A DNA stretch of 64,000 nucleotides, taken from Pseudanabaena minima (lineage in GTDB: Bacteria; Cyanobacteriota; Cyanobacteriia; Pseudanabaenales; Pseudanabaenaceae). The position numbers and the translations under genes are program-made. The stretch covers positions 4,836,001 to 4,900,000 of the forward strand of contig NZ_CP159508.1 in NCBI RefSeq assembly GCF_051131155.1, written 5' to 3'. How positions within the stretch are numbered: the first letter of the stretch is position 1; each line of letters opens with the position of its first letter. Positions 8,055 through 15,698 of the stretch are shown piece after piece. Under the pieces are notes generated by a model. It worked only from the letters and a program-made list of their open reading frames with translations, was not told the origin of the DNA and made no database searches.

Positions 8055-10265
8055 CTAGCTAAGCAAATGCTTAGCGCGATCGCAAATTGCCTCAGCATTC
8101 ATGCCATTAAAATCAAACAATTGACCTGCTGAAGCCGTGGTTTCACCGCGCTTCCATGAGAAAATATCGCGCTTGCTATTGCTGCGGAGCATCACTGGTT
8201 CGAGCAGTGCCGATGCACCACCAACGACACCAACTAAAGCATCACCACCAAAGAAAGCCTCAAAATCAGCATCACTAAGAAACTTGCCATCTGGCTCAGA
8301 GCAAGTATCCCAAGCTACATCAGTTGCCCGATAAAGGCGACGAGGGCTGATTACTGAGACAATTTTGGAGCCGATTCCTTGTTCCGCCAGCTTTTGGGCA
8401 GCTTCGTAAACAGGAAGTAGCATCATGTCACCAATCACCGCAAAGACAACCTTCTTATCACCTGCAATTTCTTGCAAAGTGATCGCGCCATCTTCTAGAG
8501 CCTGTCTCGTTTGATCAAAGGTAGTACGGATTGGCAAAGGTGATTTACTTGCTGTAATCACCACACCCTTATTCACTGCCTTCAAAGCCCAGTCATAGCA
8601 AACCTGAATGCTATTAGCATCAAGAGGAAACAGTGGGAACACATTGCCATTTCGCATCATCGCCGCAAAATAACCTTCGATTTCAGGACGTTGGTGTGTC
8701 CAGCCATTACGTCCTTGCTCTAAGGCTCCTGCGGTAAACAGACATACTGTTGCAGGCGTGGGACGACGCAACTCAGCCATCGCTTGAGTGACGGTTTGCC
8801 AAATGGGAAGTCCATTAATCGCAAAGGATTCATAGGAACACCAGAGAGTGCGGCTACCCATTAATGCCAAGCCTACTGCCAAACCTGCACAGGCATCTTC
8901 GCTCAGAGGTTCGTAAACCTGTCCACCAGGTTCTTGATTATAGAGAGCGTCAGTGGTGGGGTGATTGATTTTCAGAGCTTGGTTAATATTGGCAATTCCT
9001 GAAGCTTCGTTCCCATCAGCATTGGTGACGATATAACGCTTATCAGTTTGTCCAACATAGCCGACTAAACGTCCCATAGCGGTTGTGGAGATCTTGGCTT
9101 CGCCAGCCGCATATTCTTCGAGAGGTAAAGTTCCCAAATCTGTTAATTCTAGAACTGATTCTGTAACCGCAGTTTTAGAAGAAGAACCACCACCAGCCCA
9201 TTCTAAATTGGTGCGAACGGTTTGCCATGCTTCAGGATTGAGCGCACGGGATTTTAAACCAGCAACCACATCGGGATTGTCAAGGGTGTGGTGAGCATAG
9301 AGATTATGGGATTTTGCGCCGCGTGCATGAACTCCTGCGCCTTTAAGTTGCTTGATGATAAATACAGTCAGCTTACCCCCAAAGGCAAGTTTCGCCGCTT
9401 TATCCACACCAACTAGAACTGCTTCTGTAAAGGCAAGACGTTGCTTCAAAGAGAAGGCTGTACTATCAACATAAGCTCCTTCCTGATGCTGATCGTCAAA
9501 GTCCTTGGCATCAACCAAAATTACTTCATCAAAGCCATTCCCTTTCCAAAAAGCAATCATTTCGGCATTGGTCTTGGTCGAAACCATGCTGTGATGTTCT
9601 TGGCTAAACCCATTCCAAACGAGAATCGGAATAAAATTGGTGACTTCAGGATAGGCGGTATGGAAATGGGCGATCGAGCTAATTGGATAAGGCTCACCCA
9701 TCCCGCCATCGCCCATCGTTACTGGGAAAAGCTTATCGCGGTGTAACAGCGCCGCTGCCATCGCAAAATGTTGTCCCTGTCCAAGGGGACCAGCAGGCGC
9801 TAAAATTCCGGGGATATATCCTGACAAGTGACCGAGCAAGCCATGCTTTTCACGATATCTTTCGCGCATTTGGCTTACAGTGCTGATGCCCATATCCTCA
9901 AGGGAGCGATCCAGAAACATGGCACTGTAATATCCGGGGGCATGATGTCCAACTTCTGTAGGCATATTCTTATGACCAATCATATAGAAGGCAGCTACTG
10001 CTTCAGCACTACTAGCAAATCCGCCTGGGTGACCTGATGCTTTGCTCGCTGTGACTTGTAAGGTGAGATAGCGTAAAGCATCAGCCGCTAGTAAGGTTTG
10101 AAATACCGCAGCACGATCGCTTGGATCAGTAACACCAGATTTGTCAGGGCTAAGAACTGGTATCCGTCCTAGCTCATCGAACCCCTCCAACGGTTCGCCA
10201 AAGTACTGAATGCCTTCACAAAAATCGGGAGTGGCTACGTTCGTGGTTTTAGGGGTGGCGACCAT
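8055..10265 (-). CDS. Phosphoketolase/transketolase-family thiamine-diphosphate enzyme
   Basis: 736 aa, ATG start. The N-terminal third has SGHPGGFASSAEA, GLLGHLSG and a GDGGMGEPYP ThDP-magnesium type motif (GDG-x-x-x-E). Further on come IKQLKGAGVHARGAKSHN-like residues, and the C-terminal part has NGWTHQRPE, resembling the phosphoketolase GRNG-x-(S/T)HQ-P segment, and a PLDAN-x-x-x-V stretch. This favours the phosphoketolase branch over classical transketolase. Cyanobacteria commonly carry, besides a typical ~800-aa phosphoketolase, a shorter paralogue of this kind (the Sll0529 type). A phosphoketolase would convert xylulose-5-P or fructose-6-P to acetyl phosphate. Substrate is not deducible here; an annotation as transketolase would be the main alternative. 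Confidence 0.8.
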   Translation of the reverse strand: MVATPKTTNVATPDFCEGIQYFGEPLEGFDELGRIPVLSPDKSGVTDPSDRAAVFQTLLAADALRYLTLQVTASKASGHPGGFASSAEAVAAFYMIGHKNMPTEVGHHAPGYYSAMFLDRSLEDMGISTVSQMRERYREKHGLLGHLSGYIPGILAPAGPLGQGQHFAMAAALLHRDKLFPVTMGDGGMGEPYPISSIAHFHTAYPEVTNFIPILVWNGFSQEHHSMVSTKTNAEMIAFWKGNGFDEVILVDAKDFDDQHQEGAYVDSTAFSLKQRLAFTEAVLVGVDKAAKLAFGGKLTVFIIKQLKGAGVHARGAKSHNLYAHHTLDNPDVVAGLKSRALNPEAWQTVRTNLEWAGGGSSSKTAVTESVLELTDLGTLPLEEYAAGEAKISTTAMGRLVGYVGQTDKRYIVTNADGNEASGIANINQALKINHPTTDALYNQEPGGQVYEPLSEDACAGLAVGLALMGSRTLWCSYESFAINGLPIWQTVTQAMAELRRPTPATVCLFTAGALEQGRNGWTHQRPEIEGYFAAMMRNGNVFPLFPLDANSIQVCYDWALKAVNKGVVITASKSPLPIRTTFDQTRQALEDGAITLQEIAGDKKVVFAVIGDMMLLPVYEAAQKLAEQGIGSKIVSVISPRRLYRATDVAWDTCSEPDGKFLSDADFEAFFGGDALVGVVGGASALLEPVMLRSNSKRDIFSWKRGETTASAGQLFDFNGMNAEAICDRAKHLLS

Positions 10266-10386
10266 AGATTTTTTTGACCTTGAGTTTATCCAAACTAGAG
10301 ATTTAACTATGCAATGAATAGAGATTAAAAATATTTAAATTTTCTCTAATAGCTATTTTACAGTAATTCCCGATCAAACTAACCAC

Positions 10387-10435
10387 AAAGAAATTTTTGA
10401 AAGCGTTGCGAAGCAACGCTTTCAAAAATTTCTTT
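10387..10435. repeat. Palindromic element (arms AAAGAAATTTTTGAAAGCGTTGC), copy of a family also at 60042-60150
   Basis: A 49-base inverted repeat around GAAGC. Both flanks, CAAACTAACCACAAAG on the left and TTTGGTTTGGGCTT on the right, match the flanks of the element near 60042-60125. That marks it as a dispersed repeat family of roughly 100 bases rather than a simple terminator. Confidence 0.85.
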
Positions 10436-10578
10436 GGTTTGGGCTTGTGTGCCAAGCGATGCGCAGTATATGTTGGAAAATCAAAACAAGTTGAAGAAGG
10501 GATTGCACCTATTTCAATCTAGTCTAATCACGATCTAACACGATCTAAATAGAAGTTCCATTTACAGCAATTTCAACA

Positions 10579-10619
10579 AAAAGATTAATGGCAACGCGAA
10601 GCGTTGCCATTAATCTTTT
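10579..10619. repeat. 41-bp perfect palindrome with GAAGC-type loop
   Basis: Left arm AAAAGATTAATGGCAACGC and its exact reverse complement surround GAA. It lies 68 bases downstream (minus strand) of the small membrane-protein pair and may serve as its terminator. Confidence 0.82.
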
Positions 10620-10686
10620 GAAACCACTAAAAAAGCACCTTACCCAAAATCTAGATAAGATGCTTTGACATTTTTCTGGAGAAACT

Positions 10687-10779
10687 TTAAAGGTTGTAGG
10701 CTGCGGTTGCTAAAACTAAAATGGCGATTGTACTCACAAAAAACTTAAAGGAAAAAACTAGGAGATCAAAAATAGTCAT
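10687..10779 (-). CDS. Small single-pass membrane protein (30 aa), second of a tandem pair
   Basis: A 30-codon frame, ATG to TAA, beginning MTIFDLLVFSFKFF and ending LVLATAAYNL. Nearly all residues are hydrophobic, fitting one transmembrane helix. It is clearly related to the 30-aa protein encoded 13 bases upstream: both share FKF(F/Y), an IA(I/V)LVLA core and a final L at the same spacing, and identical length. I do not recognise it as a known photosystem, cytochrome b6f or NDH small subunit. The ribosome site is weak and lies in the end of the upstream frame, which suggests translational coupling. Too short for most gene finders. Confidence 0.6.
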   Translation of the reverse strand: MTIFDLLVFSFKFFVSTIAILVLATAAYNL

Positions 10780-10792
10780 GGCTTTAAAATAC

Positions 10793-10885
10793 TTAGAGTG
10801 TAGAGAGAGCATTTGCTAAAACTAAAACAGCGATCGAACCAGCGTAAAACTTAAAAATAAATCCGCCAAAATGAAATACTGACAT
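10793..10885 (-). CDS. Small single-pass membrane protein (30 aa), first of a tandem pair
   Basis: Starts at an ATG preceded by GTGAGGAGCAAAGCG, a strong Shine-Dalgarno at good spacing that decides the start over the longer upstream frame. The product begins MSVFHFGGFIFKFY and ends LVLANALSTL, 30 aa, with one predicted membrane helix and a single lysine near position 12. The paralogue encoded 13 bases downstream has the same length and pattern. Conservation of length, ribosome site and duplicated sequence argues for two real micro-genes in one operon. Function unknown; small helix subunits of membrane complexes are the natural comparison but no match is claimed. Confidence 0.66.
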   Translation of the reverse strand: MSVFHFGGFIFKFYAGSIAVLVLANALSTL

Positions 10886-11026
10886 CGCTTTGCTCCTCAC
10901 TTCCTTAACTCTTGATGTAATTAGTATCAGGTTTTTCTCTAAGCTATGACGTGATGTAAGCCTTGATAGTTTCGTAATTGTAATCACTAAACATGTGTGA
11001 TCGCGATCGCTGTAGCAATATAAAAC

Positions 11027-11071
11027 CCAAAAGATGAGTGGCGGCGCTTCGCGCCGCCACTCATCTTTTGG
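11027..11071. repeat. Hairpin element with GGCGGCGC-TTC-GCGCCGCC core
   Basis: 45-base perfect palindrome starting CCAAAAGATGAGTGG. The left flank GTAGCAATATAAAACC and right flank TACTAAAACGAGCTATA match the flanks of the copies near 14069 and 31626. It ends 2 bases before the stop codon of the sulfite-oxidase-like gene. Confidence 0.9.
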
Positions 11072-11073
11072 TA

Positions 11074-11667
11074 CTAAAACGAGCTATATCTTTCCTCAGC
11101 AAAAGGTTCGCCTCGATGGTGATAGCCATTGCGTTCCCAGAAACCGAGTTGCATTTTATCGAGAAACTCAAGTCCATTCAGCCATTTTGCACTTTTCCAC
11201 GCATAGAGATGGGGGACTACTAGCCGCAGAGGGCCACCATTGTCAATCGGTAACGGTTGATCAAAGAGTGTATGCGCGAAGAAATTCTCTTCTCGGACAA
11301 AATCTTCCATCGCAATATTTGTCGTATAGCCACCGTAGCAATGTTCCATTACATGTACAGCTTGAGGATCGACTTCAATATATTTGAGAAAGTCTGTAAC
11401 TTTGACTCCTTTCCATTTCACATCCAACTTTGACCATGTGGTGACACAGTGAAAATCGGCTGTAAATTCTGTTTGTGGCATAGCCATGAAGTCATCCCAT
11501 GTGAAGGTTTTCTCAGTGGCGAATCCCCATACTCTTAGTTGCCAATCTTGAGTAGCAATCTTTGGGGTGTTCCCATAAGTCATAATTGGGAAACCATTAG
11601 TCAGCCTCTGTCCTCTAGGAACACGGTCTGGATTTGGCGATCGCGATTTAAACAAACTTCCAAACAT
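11074..11667 (-). CDS. Sulfite-oxidase-like molybdopterin oxidoreductase
   Basis: 197 aa, ATG start. It has the compact oxidoreductase molybdopterin-binding fold. A short N-terminus RVPRGQRLT precedes FTWDDFMAMPQTEFTADFHC; the Cys in DFHCVTTWSKLD is at the position of the molybdenum-ligating cysteine of sulfite oxidase and YedY/MsrP proteins. HCYGGYTTNI, GGPLRLVVPHLY and WLNGLEF follow, as in the family. No Tat signal peptide is seen, so a cytoplasmic location is inferred. At about 200 aa it belongs to the short sulfite-oxidase-like group whose substrate is not settled. No neighbouring haem or membrane partner gene is visible. Confidence 0.85.
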   Translation of the reverse strand: MFGSLFKSRSPNPDRVPRGQRLTNGFPIMTYGNTPKIATQDWQLRVWGFATEKTFTWDDFMAMPQTEFTADFHCVTTWSKLDVKWKGVKVTDFLKYIEVDPQAVHVMEHCYGGYTTNIAMEDFVREENFFAHTLFDQPLPIDNGGPLRLVVPHLYAWKSAKWLNGLEFLDKMQLGFWERNGYHHRGEPFAEERYSSF

Positions 11668-11742
11668 AGAAAATTATTCATCAAAATCAACTTTAAATAT
11701 TATCGCTGTTTTCAGAAAGTAAGTAGATACGCATAAATTACT

Positions 11743-11785
11743 TAGAAAGGTGTACTGACTGTGTAGCAGTCAGTACACCTTTCTA
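11743..11785. repeat. 43-bp palindrome upstream of DUF721 gene
   Basis: Perfect inverted repeat with arms TAGAAAGGTGTACTGACTG around a short TGTAG loop. It lies between the divergent sulfite-oxidase-like and DUF721 genes, so it is not in a terminator position; a repeat element is more likely. Confidence 0.85.
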
Positions 11786-11849
11786 GTTTTTGGCATACCC
11801 TACTTATAAAAATGCTAATCTTAAGCAAAGTTCTGTTTGGTTTACGAGC

Positions 11850-12452
11850 ATGTCTTTGACAGGGTTACCAAATATTTTGCACGACATTCAGTCGCGCACT
11901 AGCTGGCAGCAACGCTGTCAATATTTGCTGATTGTTGAAAAATGGGCGGATATTGTCGGTGAGTCGGTAGCCAAACAAACTTGCCCAATTGGGGTATATC
12001 AAAAAGCGTTACAAGTGGCTGTGTCTAGTTCCGTTTGGTCTCAGGCTCTGACCTTTGAAAGAGTAAGGATTTTGGCGAAAGTAAATGCTCTATTTGCAGG
12101 TTCTGGTAATTTAGCGATCGCCGATATTCATTTTTCAACTGCAAAATGGGCTACCCAACAGCAAACCTTAAAAGAGCGCAAAGTTGTCACTGAAGACCAT
12201 CCTAGCTATTTACCACCAGCGATCGCCAATGAGTCATCCTCTCGCCAACTCAAGCCAAATCTTAAAATTAAATTAGAACCCCCTAAAGCCCCTGAAACTG
12301 CCAGTGAAGCATTTCAGCGTTGGCAAAATGTGATGAAGTTAAGAACAAATCAAATGCCCAAATGTCCAAGATGCGATCGTCCTGCCTTAACTGGCGAAAT
12401 ATCTCGTTGGCAAATGTGCCGAGTCTGTGCGATCGAGTATTTATTTAAGTAA
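11850..12452 (+). CDS. DUF721 / DciA-like protein with C-terminal zinc ribbon
   Basis: 200 aa from the ATG at 11850; a longer frame from a TTG at 11790 is less likely. Residues about 15-90 carry the DUF721 pattern: KWADIVGESVAKQTCP, then LQVAVSSSVWSQALTFER and an N-containing helix. DUF721 includes DciA, the widespread bacterial loader of replicative helicase DnaB; whether this cyanobacterial member does that is inference. The C-terminus has CPRC and CRVC about 18 residues apart, a likely zinc ribbon not found in all DciA proteins. Between them is a low-complexity linker rich in K, P and E. The stop codon is inside the following hairpin. Confidence 0.8.
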   Translation: MSLTGLPNILHDIQSRTSWQQRCQYLLIVEKWADIVGESVAKQTCPIGVYQKALQVAVSSSVWSQALTFERVRILAKVNALFAGSGNLAIADIHFSTAKWATQQQTLKERKVVTEDHPSYLPPAIANESSSRQLKPNLKIKLEPPKAPETASEAFQRWQNVMKLRTNQMPKCPRCDRPALTGEISRWQMCRVCAIEYLFK

Positions 12453-12479
12453 AGTAGTGAGTTACGCTCACTACTTTAC
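12449..12479 (+). terminator. Hairpin terminator after DUF721 gene
   Basis: Inverted repeat GTAAAGTAGTGAG-TTACG-CTCACTACTTTAC that includes the TAA stop of the upstream gene. It has no T-run, so efficiency is uncertain. Confidence 0.75.
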
Positions 12480-12541
12480 CGTTGTTTCAAGACAAATAAG
12501 GGGCTTAAGCGCCTTGTTATATCCTCAATTATTTCTGCAAT

Positions 12542-13795
12542 ATGTCAAATCTTGAATCTTTCCACGCTTGCAACCCTAACTTTATTATCTGCTTACAAAA
12601 AGAAGAGCATTACTATATAGATTTGGCAACGGCAAGGGGAGAAGATGTGGTGAAGCGAATGCGGAGAGCGATCGCTTTATCTCCTAACAAACCAACCTAT
12701 CAAGTATTTTCAGGTAGTTTAGGTAGTGGTAAATCAACAGAACTGCTACGTTTAAAATCCGAGCTTGAGCAGCAAGGCTTTGCCGTAATTTATTGTATGG
12801 CTGATCAATATCTCCAAATTACTGATGTGGGCTTAACTGAGCTTTGGCTCGTGATTTTGAAGCTGATTTTGCGACAGCTAGAAAGCAAAGGCGATTCATT
12901 ATCTCTAGCTTATTTACCCAATGCGATCGCCGAAATCGAAAAATTGATGAAAATGCTGCCACCGGTAGGCTCTAATTATGTGCAGCGTTTACAAAAAATT
13001 TTGCAAGCACTGCAAGATAGTGAGCAGAATCGCCGACAGTTACATCATCATTTGGAAACACGTCTTCCCAATTTGCTAATCGTGGCGATCGAAGAAGTAA
13101 CAGGAATTGCCGTTGATCGGCTCAAACAAACTGGAAAAAAAGGGCTAGTATTTTTGGTTGATAACCTTGATCGGCTATCTATAGAGCAGATCGAAAACAT
13201 TTTTGGCAAAGGTGGTAAATATTTGCGTCAATTTCAGTGTCACACGATCTACTGTTTACCATTGTTAGCGATCCTTCATCCTGATGAGCAGTTTCAGCTA
13301 AGATTTCAACAATATTTGAAAGGTAATGTCCCGATTGTTTTGTCAAATTTACAGCTATGCGATCGCGACGGTGTAGTTAATCCTGAAACTCTAAATCTAC
13401 TACGCCAAGTTGTTTTAGCGAGAATGATGCCAAATATTTCTCCTGATCAGCGATTAGAGCAAATTACTAACTGCTTTGATCATCTGGAAACTCTTGATCT
13501 GCTATGTTTAGCAAGTTATGGTCATCTGCCCTATTTACTGTCACTCTTACAAGGTTGTTTGCAATCACAAGATCCACCGATTAATTTAGACACTGTCAAC
13601 CAAATTTTGGAGAGTGATCGCAACACTCGCCTATCAACAATCAGAGAGCGCGATCGGCTAGCTTTGCAGAAATACCTGACTAACGATCATGTTATCTCTT
13701 CGGAATCACTGAATTTGTGTCGCCGCCGCCTACTTTTTGAACATCACGATGATCAGGGATATTGGTTTAGCAGTCCTTTTGCTACTAAAAAATAA
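12542..13795 (+). CDS. P-loop ATPase of unknown role
   Basis: 417 aa, ATG start. Walker A is FSGSLGSGKSTE (about residues 57-68) and Walker B is GLVFLVDNLDRL (about 200-211), the hydrophobic-x-D-x-x-D form seen in AAA/STAND-like and KAP-like ATPases. A conserved-looking RQFQCHTIYCLPL segment follows, where sensor residues would sit. The C-terminal 120 residues are helical and have no recognised domain; no transmembrane segment is seen. It stands alone between two hairpins. STAND-type regulators usually have a repeat domain, absent here, so I leave the function open. Confidence 0.75.
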   Translation: MSNLESFHACNPNFIICLQKEEHYYIDLATARGEDVVKRMRRAIALSPNKPTYQVFSGSLGSGKSTELLRLKSELEQQGFAVIYCMADQYLQITDVGLTELWLVILKLILRQLESKGDSLSLAYLPNAIAEIEKLMKMLPPVGSNYVQRLQKILQALQDSEQNRRQLHHHLETRLPNLLIVAIEEVTGIAVDRLKQTGKKGLVFLVDNLDRLSIEQIENIFGKGGKYLRQFQCHTIYCLPLLAILHPDEQFQLRFQQYLKGNVPIVLSNLQLCDRDGVVNPETLNLLRQVVLARMMPNISPDQRLEQITNCFDHLETLDLLCLASYGHLPYLLSLLQGCLQSQDPPINLDTVNQILESDRNTRLSTIRERDRLALQKYLTNDHVISSESLNLCRRRLLFEHHDDQGYWFSSPFATKK

Positions 13796-13824
13796 AGGGA
13801 ATTAGCAAAGCTAATTCCCTTTAT
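13792..13824 (+). terminator. Hairpin terminator spanning the ATPase stop codon
   Basis: Perfect inverted repeat with arms ATAAAGGGAATTAGC around AAA, followed by AGC. It contains the TAA stop of the ATPase gene and has a U-containing 3-prime side (CCCTTTAT). Confidence 0.8.
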
Positions 13825-13854
13825 AGCTAACGTCGATTGTGTTAGGACAAAAGC

Positions 13855-13909
13855 AAAACCCAAGAAGAGAATGGCGGCGCTTCGCGCCGCCATTCTCTTC
13901 TTGGGTTTT
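13855..13909. repeat. 55-bp hairpin element, GGCGC-TTC-GCGCC core, AAAACCCAAGAA ends
   Basis: Perfect palindrome with outer arms AAAACCCAAGAA and TTCTTGGGTTTT. The middle arm differs from the copies at 15476 and 50866 but is fully self-complementary. It is one of three hairpins in the 360-base gap between the ATPase gene and prk, which otherwise holds no gene I can support. Confidence 0.92.
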
Positions 13910-13973
13910 ATGTCTTCATACACTTGGCGACAGCAATATATTCCTTGTTAAGTAGCTAGACATAAGTAAACTA

Positions 13974-14026
13974 AAAACCGAGAAGTTTGTTCCGCCCGCG
14001 TAGCGGGCGGAACAAACTCTGGTTTT
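13974..14026. repeat. 53-bp hairpin element with GCCCGC-GTAG-GCGGGC core
   Basis: Outer arms AAAACC and GGTTTT, inner arms GTTTGTTCCGCCCGC, with one imperfect spot (CGAGAA against CTCT). Same outer design as the 13855 copy but a different GC core. Confidence 0.87.
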
Positions 14027-14103
14027 GGGTTTTAATTAAGTTGAGCTACTTACTGCAATGAAAATATTGCTATAGCAATGTAAGTTTTGATTAGGATACA
14101 AAA

Positions 14104-14150
14104 CCAAAAAGATGAGTGGCGGCGCGAAGCGCCGCCACTCATCTTTTTGG
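14104..14150. repeat. 47-bp hairpin element 5 bases from the prk stop
   Basis: Perfect palindrome CCAAAAAGATGAGTGGCGGC and complement around GCGAAGC. The left flank from 14069 (GCTATAGCAATG, then TTAGGATACAAAA) matches the left flank of the element that interrupts the relE remnant at 31626. Confidence 0.9.
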
Positions 14151-14155
14151 ACTAT

Positions 14156-15157
14156 CTAGGCTGCGACTAGTTGTTCAGCTTGTTGGGTGAGACGTTCAAA
14201 GGTTGCCCGCATCTTCAGACCAACGATAATTTGCAATAGACCAGTACCATTGTTAGAGCCTGGATAATCAGGATGCTTGAGCAGTAACTGGGTTAATTCA
14301 CCATAAAACTTGGTATTGATGCAGCTAAGATGATTTTCGATATAGACCATCTCTTCAAGGCGATCGAATTGTCCATCGATCTCCAAGACGCTTGCGGGTT
14401 GACCAAGCCAGCTATCGGGTCCCGAAAATAGCTTAATTCCGGGATAAGAGCAAGTTAGCTTGGTACCGCAGGGAATCCAAGAAATTGTCGAACCTTCATC
14501 AAATAGGTAAGCTGGCTCAATTCCTTCAACACCACTGCGTTGAACTAAGCGTACCCGCAATACCTTCCGATCTGTATCATTAGCAATCAGATTTGTGGGT
14601 AGGATTTGAATGATCACATCAGCATGGGCTTTTTGAGGATCAATATATGCTTCAAAGTCGGGTCTACGGGACTCGATCGCTTGCATGACATCCGCAAGGG
14701 TATGACCACGCTCCGCCATATCTCGTTGAATCTTCCAAGCAATTTTGACTTCATCACTGAGATCGAGGTAAATACTGAAGTCAAGGAGACTACGCACACG
14801 CTCGTCATAAATTGGATGTAATCCTTCGATCACAATTACCTTATTTGGCTCAACCAATTCGGGAGGATCGAGCAATCCTGTCTCATGGTTGTAAATCGGT
14901 TTCATGATCGATTTGCCTTCCTTGAGGGCTTTGACTTGCTCATACATCAAGTCAAAATTATTCGCACGAGGATCTAGTGCAGTAATTCCAGTTTCTTTCC
15001 GTTGTTTGCGATCTAGGCTGTGATAGTCATCCAGACAAATCACGGTCATAAATTCTTCGCCAAACAGATCATTTAATCTGCGTAAAAATGTAGATTTTCC
15101 ACAGCCAGAGTCTCCTGCAACTCCGATCACAACAACTCGTTTGGGTTTACTGCTCAT
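14156..15157 (-). CDS. prk: Phosphoribulokinase
   Basis: 333 aa, ATG start. ATP-dependent phosphorylation of ribulose-5-phosphate to ribulose-1,5-bisphosphate in the Calvin-Benson cycle. Walker A is GVAGDSGCGKST (12-23). The two regulatory cysteines of the N-terminal pair are at C19 and C41 (VICLDDYH), and the C-terminal pair is in WIPCGTKLTC, so the enzyme should be open to thioredoxin control and CP12-GAPDH complex formation. RRPDFEAYIDPQK and EGLHP also fit. The length matches cyanobacterial class II PRK. It is monocistronic by appearance, with hairpin elements at its 3-prime end. Confidence 0.98.
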   Translation of the reverse strand: MSSKPKRVVVIGVAGDSGCGKSTFLRRLNDLFGEEFMTVICLDDYHSLDRKQRKETGITALDPRANNFDLMYEQVKALKEGKSIMKPIYNHETGLLDPPELVEPNKVIVIEGLHPIYDERVRSLLDFSIYLDLSDEVKIAWKIQRDMAERGHTLADVMQAIESRRPDFEAYIDPQKAHADVIIQILPTNLIANDTDRKVLRVRLVQRSGVEGIEPAYLFDEGSTISWIPCGTKLTCSYPGIKLFSGPDSWLGQPASVLEIDGQFDRLEEMVYIENHLSCINTKFYGELTQLLLKHPDYPGSNNGTGLLQIIVGLKMRATFERLTQQAEQLVAA

Positions 15158-15327
15158 AATTCTGAACCGATCCTTATAAAATTTGATTAAATTGTATTTA
15201 TTATTACTTCTTTCCCAAGATCAAATCTACCAAAACAGTGATACCCATATTTGATTTTGATTTAACTTTAATAATTGCTGTTGTTTGTGAATTTAAAGTA
15301 AAAATAACGTATATAGAAATCATAAAT

Positions 15328-15370
15328 GGGTTGTAAGAGTGCGTCACTTCGGGGCGTACTCTCACAGCCC
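15328..15370. repeat. Imperfect 43-bp inverted repeat
   Basis: GGGTTGTAAGAGTGCG pairs with CGTACTCTCACAGCCC with about four mismatches; the loop is TCACTTCGGGG. This is a more diverged hairpin than its neighbours. Confidence 0.7.
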
Positions 15371-15426
15371 TCCAAATCTTCCAACTCATTTAAAATCGCT
15401 ATAGCTATGAAAGAGATATCTAGGAC

Positions 15427-15465
15427 ACAAAATGAAGGCGGCGCAAAGCGCCGCCTTCATTTTGT
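15427..15465. repeat. 39-bp perfect hairpin element, GGCGGCGC-AAA-GCGCCGCC core
   Basis: Arms ACAAAATGAAGGCGGCGC and exact complement. The left flank GCTATAGCTATG then TCTAGGAC resembles the left flank of the 14104 and 31657 copies. Confidence 0.88.
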
Positions 15466-15475
15466 ACTAAGACCT

Positions 15476-15530
15476 AAAACCAAAGAATTGATTGTCGGCG
15501 CTCCGCGCCGACAATCAATTCTTTGGTTTT
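15476..15530. repeat. 55-bp perfect hairpin element, AAAACCAAAGAA ends
   Basis: Outer arms AAAACCAAAGAATTG and complement, core GTCGGCGC-TCC-GCGCCGAC. It lies 10 bases from the preceding hairpin. Confidence 0.9.
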
Positions 15531-15623
15531 GATTCGTTCTAGGACAAGTGACTTTAGCTATAAATTATTGTCTTCAGAGTCTTTGAAAAACTTAGCGATC
15601 GCCGTTAGAGCTTAGCCGTAAAA

Positions 15624-15680
15624 TAAGGAACCGATTTTTTGTGGCATAGTGAAACCGCACTACTGAAAATTGGTTCCTTA
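15624..15680. repeat. Inverted repeat before the beta-propeller gene
   Basis: TAAGGAACCGATTTT and AAAATTGGTTCCTTA pair with one G-T type mismatch around a 27-base loop. It ends 18 bases before the chosen ATG, so it could affect expression of that gene. Confidence 0.65.
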
Positions 15681-15698
15681 TTAAGTTGGAGAATCTTT

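Larger units (their letters stand above)
10266..10686. other. 421-base intergenic region with two hairpin elements, no gene seen
   Basis: Upstream of the phosphoketolase-like gene and downstream of the small membrane-protein pair. It holds the palindromes at 10387-10435 and 10579-10619. I see no reading frame with a plausible start and ribosome site in it. The stretch before the first palindrome (AGTAATTCCC, then CAAACTAACCACAAA) recurs in slightly altered form near 60043. Confidence 0.7.
15158..15698. other. 541-base intergenic region filled with hairpin repeats; no gene supported
   Basis: Divergent promoters for prk (minus) and the beta-propeller gene (plus) must lie here. It contains four inverted repeats (15328-15370, 15427-15465, 15476-15530, 15624-15680). 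The short frames in it follow the palindromes and have no convincing ribosome site. Confidence 0.7.
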
